A stretch of DNA of 50,965 nt from Pedobacter sp. ASV17 (GTDB lineage Bacteria > Bacteroidota > Bacteroidia > Sphingobacteriales > Sphingobacteriaceae): contig NZ_JAELTX010000021.1 of NCBI RefSeq assembly GCF_016429065.1, positions 1-50,965 on the forward strand, given 5' to 3'. Every line of letters begins with the position of its first letter. Positions within the stretch are counted from its first letter, which is position 1. Shown piece by piece: positions 44,772-50,965 of the stretch. The notes beneath the pieces were generated by a model, which searched no databases, had not been told where the DNA came from, and saw only the letters and a list, made by a program, of their open reading frames with translations. Position numbers and translations under genes: made by a program.

Positions 44772-47700
44772 TTATTTAGATTTTTTTATTGAGTTTATTT
44801 TAGCCCCAACCGTATATTCCCTCTTAGTTATTTTAGCTCCTTCCACAACATGAATTTCATACTTCCCTTCACTTAAACCAGAAACATTCAAAGAACTTCC
44901 TTTCCCTTCCCTAACCAAATGGCCACTCGAATCATAGAGTTTTACTTCAGATATATTAACCTGAATACTATTTGGAGTAACTGATTGACCTGACGATTTG
45001 GAATTAATTGAGCTTGCTTTTTTCGCGGAGCCATTTGTAAGAGAATTAATGGCCGCCCCCCCACAAGGCAATAGATTAAAGCCATATGCAACAACAAATA
45101 ATGGCCCACATGATGGAGATGACAATTCTACATAAAAGGTTGTGCTTCCCGTAGGTTCTTCATTTTGTGGAGGATAAATCAATACATGCATCCCGTCATT
45201 ATTAGAACTTATATCATTGTAAGTCCACCCATTTGGCAATATCCAATTAAAGGTATAATCTCCTATAGTTACTTCTTGAGGCCAACTTAATTTAATCTCT
45301 GTCCCACTATTATTGCATGCATAGCCCCCGTAATCCAAGTTCTTATTCATTACTGTATAAAAGAGATCGTTAGGATTAGGAAACATTCCTACTTCTTTCC
45401 TATATACCGTACAACCTAAAAGTGCTTCTATCCAACCATATGAACCCATATCCATAGGATTTGGATATTTCCAATACTTAGGCACAGCGTATTGAAGATT
45501 TTCATCATAAGGAATCATTGAAATATTATCAGACGTTTTCCAGATAACGTCGTTATAACTCTCGGGATAAAGAAATGAAAAGCCTGCCTCACCACACACA
45601 TTATTAGGACCTAGTATAAAATTTTCATTAGAGTAAATGGTAGCATCATTTAATACCCACGAGTAAGTATCATTAATTGGATCATCCAATGATAAAATAG
45701 CCTTAAGGGTAACCCCACCAGACAAAAGGGGTAATATTTTTATTGTAGGTGTACCTTGGCCAGAAATCAAAGTACCTCCAGATATTTCCCATTTAATACC
45801 AGAATTGGTTGGGCAATCAATTATCGAAACTGTTTGTTCTCTATATTTACAGTAACTTTGAACACTAATTTCCAGCCCTTTGCTTGGATTATTTTGCCCA
45901 TAGTTATAAACATGTTTCTTTAAAATATTCTTATTAAAATCTTTTACGTACTCTAGTCTGCCAAATGTATCATAATCATAATATGTCGTTAATCTTTTGC
46001 TATCTGTTTCGCTAGTCATTCCAACAAGCGGGCGATAGGTATTAGAAGTAATAAACGCATTTGGCAATGAAGTACGTAGATCATTAAATATCGTTATCAA
46101 TTGCTGGTCAGAGGTCGGGTTATTCAAAATCGACTGTGACAAAAGTGGCGCTATAGTTGTATAATCACTATTCTTTATTCTAGCAACCATGTATTGATTT
46201 TTGTAACCCCAAAGCAACACCTCTTTACTCCCATCAGGAATCTGTTCTTCCAAAACATTTCCTATCAAATCATATCGGTGAAACAGTTTTTTGGTTTGTA
46301 TCGCTTCTGTCCCGATCTGCAATTGTATGCTCTTTGGCACTAAAATATTATTGCTATTGAAGTAGTCAAAATTCGTTCGCAACAATGTGAGCTGAACGTT
46401 ATTTTTACTTTCTATTTTTTCTATAACCGGTGTGATTAAATTTTTGATTACCATGTCTTGGTAAATACTCGAAGAGAAATGATAAGGATATTTATAGGTT
46501 GTTTTAAGAATGCCTCCTATAGTAGATGTCTCGAATAATTCTTCTGTTAGGTTATTATAATTGTCATAAACATAGGACTTGGCACTTACAATACTTTCCA
46601 AGTTCTTATTGGTGACCGTTTTTTCTTCCACTGGTAAATCTGCATACCGCCTATAGGAAATTACCGAATAATAAAAGTTCGGAGTAGAATTCGACATATA
46701 TACAGCTCTGTATTCTGGATGAGCCATTTCGCTAAAGTCGTGTCGATACTTATAAATCACTTCTTCCAATGGCAAAACCTGCCCCTGCAACATTTTCTTC
46801 ACGGATTTAATTTTTCCTCTTTTGAAACTAAAGTCGCTATAGGCATCTTTAATATCAAATACGCTTCCCATAAAGTTTTTTACAGAACTTGCCAAATCGG
46901 CAAAGCCATTATCAAAATTGGTGAAATCCGTAATTGTTGTGAGCTCATCTTGCTGCTTTTGCACAACCCTAGAGTAAGTAACAATATCGGAATTGGTTAT
47001 ATTTGAAGAAAAACCAGATTGCCTAAAAGTATAATAAGAGGAGGAATTTGGGCTATTAGCACTGATGTATGATGGAGGAGTTTGAGCTAAAATACCACTA
47101 GAAGACTGATCTTCTTTCACGTAGTAGTAATTAGTCGACAATAGTTGCTGATTGTCCTCAATTTTTACATTTTTAATTCTTACACCACCTCCATAAATAG
47201 AACCTACAACAGGAACTGGCTGTCGTGAAATATCATCTATTTGTACATAATATCGATTCGGTTCATATTCGAATGTAGTTTTAGCTCCAGTACTTGTAGT
47301 GAAACTTTCTAAAATTTCAGCAATAGTCAGTGAAGAATTAGCAGACTTATAAGTTTCACTGTAAGATTCTAGAGCTGCTTTACTATAAGGGCCAGACTTA
47401 TAAGTTTTGAAAAAATCCTTACCGTTATAATAACCCCAATGATCAATCTCTCTACTACCATAATCCGGCAACTTCATTTTGTTATAATTGAAAGACACAA
47501 AATTACTTATGTTTGTTCCATCTGTAAATTCCAAACGTTCTAACTGTAAGCGTTCTGTGGCTTTTTCGTTATATTTAAATAGAACCTTACTAACTAAAGT
47601 ATTTTCATCAAATACGCTTACACTATTAAGCTTATATAAGTCGTGTTTAAAAGACTTTCCAGCCAAAACAGGATCGGTACTAAATTCATTGGCGCCCCAG

Positions 47701-48971
47701 AAACTTTGATTAGTTGATAACTGGGTAGAAAGACTAGTGTTGAACTCTATCTTATACCCATTCGAACAGGTAATCGCCTCTAGCAACTTTGTCCGATGCG
47801 CAACTCTATAGTTAGCAGTATAGTAATTCCAATCAAAGAAAGACCCCTCAGGTATGATATGGTTGTCGTAGACGATTTTATTGCTAGTCCCAAATGCCGA
47901 ATGATATTTTGAAATTTGATAGAACGATGGTTTATAACTATAAATTATTTGTTCTTGTGTATTTAAGTTTTCAATCTTTGAAATATTCCATAGGGTTGGT
48001 GTAAGATCATAAAAATAGTTTCCTGCCGGAACGCTAAACCCTGCTGAATTGAAATCAAAGGCTGTTGATACATTGGAGGACTCGAAGTCACCATCAAAAG
48101 TATAACGCATCCCTTTACTACTTGTCAGTACAATTTTAGTAATTACACCAGGTGTACGGAGTCCTTGTGTAAGATAATTATAGTCGATAATTACTTCAAC
48201 TTTACAAGACAACTGATTATTAGAAATAAAAGTCCATTCTCCTTCAGAATTTAAAAAAAACGAACCACTTAGCTCACCAACCTGCACCGAAAACTCATCG
48301 GGAACCAAGTCTATAACCGGTGTAGAATTTACATTTGTAACCGACGACTGGCGAAAAAGTCCGTTCGCTAGATGAATCCATCCCGAATACGAAGTATATG
48401 GAATGCCATTTTGACCAGAAGGCTTATACGATAAAATTTTTGAGGGAACATCCCAATCGCTGCTGCCCAGCAAAGAACGATTACTTACATAGCTCTTATT
48501 TTGCGAATGTAATTCTGTAACCATTGATTTACCTGCAACTGATTTTATTGAAAAGGGGCTAGCAGGATCACCATATGATTCATGAACTGTTGAGATAGTA
48601 GACTTATAAGTCTGTAATTCGTCTGGCTTACCCTTTACTTTTCTATAAACGTAACCGGGTGCATCCAGTCCCCAACCTAACCCTACCCATGACGGGAGAT
48701 CATTTACCTTTACTCCATTTCCTGCCAAATATTTAATTCTGACAGACAAATCCTCACCACCAAACTGCAAATTCGCCAAGTTAAAGGCTACATTGATCTT
48801 TCCTGTGTACAAGTCTACGGTCGAAGTGAAAGTGTTCGCAAAATTTGCCGATGGACTGGCTTGTTTAATCGAATTTTGCGCATACATTAAATATGGTAAA
48901 AAAATACTTAAAGCAATGACTAGGCAAAAAGACTTTACTATTAAACTGATAATTTTATTATAGTTAAACAT
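44772..48971 (-). CDS. YD-repeat/RHS-associated secreted protein with T9SS-like C-terminal domain
   Basis: Start placed at ATG 48971 (1399 residues), where a signal peptide begins (MFNYNKIISLIVKSFCLVIA to PYLMYAQ). The N-terminal part has LPSWVGLGWGLDAPGYVYRK and VKGKPDE, typical of proteins encoded before Bacteroidota RHS toxins. The middle holds degenerate YD repeats (YDLIGNVLEE, YDYDTFGRLEYVKDFN). The last 60 residues (VKLYDSSGHLVREGKG, LNVSGLSEGKYEIHVVEG) match a type-A T9SS sorting domain, so delivery across the outer membrane by T9SS is likely. It precedes the RHS gene by 15 bp. It probably forms the shell or carrier partner of that toxin. Confidence 0.87.
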   Translation of the reverse strand: MFNYNKIISLIVKSFCLVIALSIFLPYLMYAQNSIKQASPSANFANTFTSTVDLYTGKINVAFNLANLQFGGEDLSVRIKYLAGNGVKVNDLPSWVGLGWGLDAPGYVYRKVKGKPDELQTYKSTISTVHESYGDPASPFSIKSVAGKSMVTELHSQNKSYVSNRSLLGSSDWDVPSKILSYKPSGQNGIPYTSYSGWIHLANGLFRQSSVTNVNSTPVIDLVPDEFSVQVGELSGSFFLNSEGEWTFISNNQLSCKVEVIIDYNYLTQGLRTPGVITKIVLTSSKGMRYTFDGDFESSNVSTAFDFNSAGFSVPAGNYFYDLTPTLWNISKIENLNTQEQIIYSYKPSFYQISKYHSAFGTSNKIVYDNHIIPEGSFFDWNYYTANYRVAHRTKLLEAITCSNGYKIEFNTSLSTQLSTNQSFWGANEFSTDPVLAGKSFKHDLYKLNSVSVFDENTLVSKVLFKYNEKATERLQLERLEFTDGTNISNFVSFNYNKMKLPDYGSREIDHWGYYNGKDFFKTYKSGPYSKAALESYSETYKSANSSLTIAEILESFTTSTGAKTTFEYEPNRYYVQIDDISRQPVPVVGSIYGGGVRIKNVKIEDNQQLLSTNYYYVKEDQSSSGILAQTPPSYISANSPNSSSYYTFRQSGFSSNITNSDIVTYSRVVQKQQDELTTITDFTNFDNGFADLASSVKNFMGSVFDIKDAYSDFSFKRGKIKSVKKMLQGQVLPLEEVIYKYRHDFSEMAHPEYRAVYMSNSTPNFYYSVISYRRYADLPVEEKTVTNKNLESIVSAKSYVYDNYNNLTEELFETSTIGGILKTTYKYPYHFSSSIYQDMVIKNLITPVIEKIESKNNVQLTLLRTNFDYFNSNNILVPKSIQLQIGTEAIQTKKLFHRYDLIGNVLEEQIPDGSKEVLLWGYKNQYMVARIKNSDYTTIAPLLSQSILNNPTSDQQLITIFNDLRTSLPNAFITSNTYRPLVGMTSETDSKRLTTYYDYDTFGRLEYVKDFNKNILKKHVYNYGQNNPSKGLEISVQSYCKYREQTVSIIDCPTNSGIKWEISGGTLISGQGTPTIKILPLLSGGVTLKAILSLDDPINDTYSWVLNDATIYSNENFILGPNNVCGEAGFSFLYPESYNDVIWKTSDNISMIPYDENLQYAVPKYWKYPNPMDMGSYGWIEALLGCTVYRKEVGMFPNPNDLFYTVMNKNLDYGGYACNNSGTEIKLSWPQEVTIGDYTFNWILPNGWTYNDISSNNDGMHVLIYPPQNEEPTGSTTFYVELSSPSCGPLFVVAYGFNLLPCGGAAINSLTNGSAKKASSINSKSSGQSVTPNSIQVNISEVKLYDSSGHLVREGKGSSLNVSGLSEGKYEIHVVEGAKITKREYTVGAKINSIKKSK

Positions 48972-49462
48972 CACAATTAAAAGAAGTGGTGAATACAAAA
49001 TGGGATAAAGCACAGAGGTCTCGATGCTTTTCTCGGTTGGCTTTTGAGAGGGCAAATTAAAGTTGAACATTTGGCGTTTTTTAAGAGAACTAAGTTATCT
49101 CTCCTAACCATTGTATTCAATTCTTTCTGCCAACTACTTCACAACAGGGACAAACACTCGAAAAACCGAGATGAAACTGCAATTTCAGGAAACAAAGATT
49201 TTGAAAAAGATTAGAAATTAAATAACCTTCTCAGCTAAAAAGAAAAAATTGCGGTATACATTACATTTACAACCAACTCAAGAAAACACTGATTAAAGAT
49301 TCAAACAAATCTCTAATCAACTACTTTTTACTCACTACCCACGTACATCGTGGACAATAGAATTAAATGCTTAATATTAGAAAGGGTTCGATAAGTTCCT
49401 TGCTAGAACTTACTAGAAAACAATATCAAAGAATACTAAAAAAATTAACAGTTATACCTTAA
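48972..49462. other. Intergenic region upstream of the RHS operon
   Basis: About 490 bp without a supported gene. It must contain the RHS-operon promoter, but I found no clear TAnnTTTG element. Short dyads are present, for example ctcg/cgag around 49160-49172 and ccacg/cgtgg at about 49339-49353. None has a convincing T-tract. Confidence 0.5.
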
Positions 49463-50299
49463 TTAGCCAAAACATAAACAGGTGTCAACCACGTTTACAT
49501 CTAGAAGGAAAAACATCAGCAAATAGGTCAATGCCCTGCGCAAAATATTGTCTTCCATACCCTTGGTAGGCTTACGGATTACCATGGTATTCCTCCTATC
49601 TAGGAAGGACTTTTTATAAACGCCTCCTAATGGAATACGAAATTGTTGATTTGTTTCTATTATGATATTCGAACCGTCGAAAGCAGACATCTTTTTATAA
49701 TTGATAATGAAAGACTTATGAACCCGCATAAAACAACTAGATAAGCTTTCTTCCATTTCCCTCATCGTATGGAAGCAGACAAACCTTCTACCATCTGCCA
49801 TTTGTATGACTACATCACTTTGATAAGCCTCAACAAAAAGAACATCATTACTATTGATCAGCAATTCGATTTTTCCCTTTGGATCTGGTTTTACAAAGAA
49901 AAACTCGGTATCAGAAGCTTCTTTAAATGATTTTTGCGCTGGAGGCATCAAAAGCGAAAAACGGATAAATTTATTGATGGTTTTATCCAAACGTTCCGAA
50001 TCAAATGGACATAAAATGTAATCGAGAGCGCCATCTTCAAAGGCTTGAAATGCATGCTCTTTTTCTCCTGCAATATAAACTACCGATACATGTGGTGCAA
50101 TTTTTACGAGCAATTTACGAAATTGCTCCTGAAGTTGATAGTCTACAAAAACTATGTGGATAGACAAGTCTATAATATCTGAAGCGCGTAATGATGAACC
50201 ATTGTAGAAGCCGACCAGCCTTGTAAGCGGATACTTGAATAAACATGACGATAATAATTCGAGATTTCTTGGTTCTGTAATTGCAAAGCAGTTGATCAT
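49463..50299 (-). CDS. LytTR-type response regulator-like protein
   Basis: Start placed at ATG 50299 (278 residues). Residues about 1-115 are a receiver-like domain (IHIVFVDYQLQEQ with the likely phospho-acceptor Asp, and FEDGALDYILCPFD). The DNA-binding LytTR domain spans about 140-240 (SNDVLFVEAYQSDVVIQMAD, CFMRVHKSFIINYKKM). An unusual C-terminal extension ends in a hydrophobic stretch (RRALTYLLMFFLLDVNVVDT, then CLCFG), not normal for a soluble regulator. No histidine kinase gene is nearby. It reads toward the RHS operon with a 490-bp gap and may regulate it; this is inference. Confidence 0.87.
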   Translation of the reverse strand: MINCFAITEPRNLELLSSCLFKYPLTRLVGFYNGSSLRASDIIDLSIHIVFVDYQLQEQFRKLLVKIAPHVSVVYIAGEKEHAFQAFEDGALDYILCPFDSERLDKTINKFIRFSLLMPPAQKSFKEASDTEFFFVKPDPKGKIELLINSNDVLFVEAYQSDVVIQMADGRRFVCFHTMREMEESLSSCFMRVHKSFIINYKKMSAFDGSNIIIETNQQFRIPLGGVYKKSFLDRRNTMVIRKPTKGMEDNILRRALTYLLMFFLLDVNVVDTCLCFG

Positions 50300-50664
50300 G
50301 TTATGAGCGAAGGTAATTAGCATTAAATAGACTTGGAAATAAAGCAGTTTTTAGTTCAAAGCAAAAAAAATGCAAAGGTGAAGATGATAAAGAGACGAAA
50401 TTTAGCATGAGTAACTAATAAGAAGCTTTGCCTAAGTTAATTCTTAGATAGAAGAAAAACAAAATATAATTTACAACAAATTAAAAAGATATAGCAAATG
50501 TTCCATATAAGAGACATCCAAATAATCCGACTTCATTTCCTAAATTCGAATTGGATTGGAGAATATTCCTAAGGTGGTGACTTTACGGTATAAAGCGTCT
50601 ACTCTATTGCACTTGAAAGTATTGATTTACTAATTTAAATATATTAATCGAACAGTAGTACAAT
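50300..50664. other. AT-rich intergenic region, no gene seen
   Basis: About 365 bp of AT-rich sequence between the LytTR gene and the GIY-YIG fragment. I see no coding sequence, RNA gene or strong hairpin. Given the split GIY-YIG gene, the right border of the inserted segment should lie near 50664-50670. Confidence 0.45.
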
Positions 50665-50772
50665 CTAAATACCACTATGATTGTGCTCATAAAAACGTCG
50701 CCTATAGTCACGGGTATAGCCAACGTAATATTTATCCGAGCTTTCGGAGTAAAGAATGTACAGGTAGAACAT
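50665..50772 (-). pseudogene. N-terminal half of a GIY-YIG endonuclease gene
   Basis: From ATG 50772 the frame encodes 35 residues: MFYLYILYSESSDKYYVGYT, then RDYRRRFYEHNHSGI and a TAG stop at 50665. YLYILYS and YYVGYTRD are the GIY and YIG motif regions and the Arg-rich segment follows as in the family. The protein should continue with a TFTSKHRPW segment, which is absent here but present at 38520-38740. The frame is too short for a working nuclease. Confidence 0.85.
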
Positions 50773-50828
50773 AAACCTTAAGATACAAAAAAAATCTACT
50801 CGGACGGAGTGGGGTTGGCTTGATTTTT

Positions 50829-50965
50829 CAAGCTCCCTCTGCTGGGCTTCCCGAAGTATCGGGATCCTACTCCCCAGCGACCCTCTGATTAATCCCGCAG
50901 GTGCGGGACCCTAACCAGCTGGGCTAATACTCCCGTTAGCACTTCGCCACCAATAAGTCTTTCGA
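50829..50965 (-). repeat. Right copy of the GIY-YIG tail repeat, cut by the window edge
   Basis: Matches 38472-38596 apart from scattered substitutions and a 12-bp segment (near 50841-50853) that completes a small hairpin, cccga/tcggg. It ends at the window border, so the repeat may extend farther. Confidence 0.9.
50889..50965 (-). CDS. 3' end of another GIY-YIG endonuclease gene (5' part outside window)
   Basis: Twenty-five codons ending at the TAA at 50889-50891 encode ERLIGGEVLTGVLAQLVRVP and HLRD, identical to the tail of the fragment at 38520 except Ile to Val. The gene begins beyond the right edge. It lies about 115 bp upstream of the N-terminal fragment at 50772, so GIY-YIG genes were in tandem here. 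Confidence 0.8.
   Translation of the reverse strand, partial: ERLIGGEVLTGVLAQLVRVPHLRD

Noticed and set aside
50840..50940. A tRNA gene in the tail repeat, suggested by TAGCCCAGCTGGTTAGGG on the minus strand.
   Set aside because: Only a D-arm-like stretch is present, no complete acceptor or anticodon stem forms, and the sequence encodes the usual GIY-YIG C-terminus.

Overview
The window looks like chromosome of a Bacteroidota species, most likely a Sphingobacteriaceae/Pedobacter-type organism. The grounds are SusC/SusD and STN-domain TonB receptors, FecI/FecR-type sigma/anti-sigma genes, CxxCH di-haem peroxidase and FAS1 lipoproteins, DUF6443 RHS proteins, a T9SS-like C-terminal domain, a LytTR regulator, and TAnnTTTG-like promoter elements with few Shine-Dalgarno sites. 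No rRNA, tRNA or CRISPR array was found.

Layout. (1) 1-4847, minus: the 5' part of a giant secreted protein whose 3' end lies beyond the left edge. It carries at least twelve MBG-type repeats with an exact 237-bp period. (2) 5617-21107, minus: a long co-directional cluster in transcription order ECF sigma, FecR anti-sigma, STN TonB receptor, two DUF4397-like lipoproteins, three FAS1 lipoproteins, a second TonB receptor (Oar-like) and a small unknown protein, closed by a clear terminator. It resembles an uptake locus in which FAS1 and DUF4397 lipoproteins take the place of SusD. (3) 21297-23673, minus: a hydroxyacyl-CoA-dehydrogenase-like gene overlapping an enolase-superfamily gene, followed by a degenerate paralogue of the small unknown protein. 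(4) 23919-26655, plus: an AraC regulator and a large secreted protein of unknown family. (5) 26668-38077, minus: SusC, SusD, two purple acid phosphatases, a di-haem cytochrome c peroxidase-like protein and a GH123/DUF4091-like protein, closely packed. An identical 17-mer lies upstream of this operon and upstream of the dehydrogenase operon, next to the AraC gene, which suggests one regulon covering regions 3-5.

(6) 38472-50965: an accessory region. An RHS polymorphic-toxin module (T9SS-tagged YD protein, RHS toxin, candidate immunity gene), a LytTR regulator, an internally deleted IS481-like element and a cut-off gene fragment lie between two complementary halves of a GIY-YIG endonuclease gene. 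The N-terminal half is at 50665-50772 and the C-terminal half at 38520-38740, both on the minus strand and in the order expected if the segment was inserted into the gene. The tail of another GIY-YIG copy reaches the right edge.

The most system-like candidates are the sigma-controlled FAS1/TonB locus, the AraC-linked SusCD-phosphatase-peroxidase locus, and the RHS toxin island inside the split GIY-YIG gene. All functional assignments come from reading the sequence; no database search was run.
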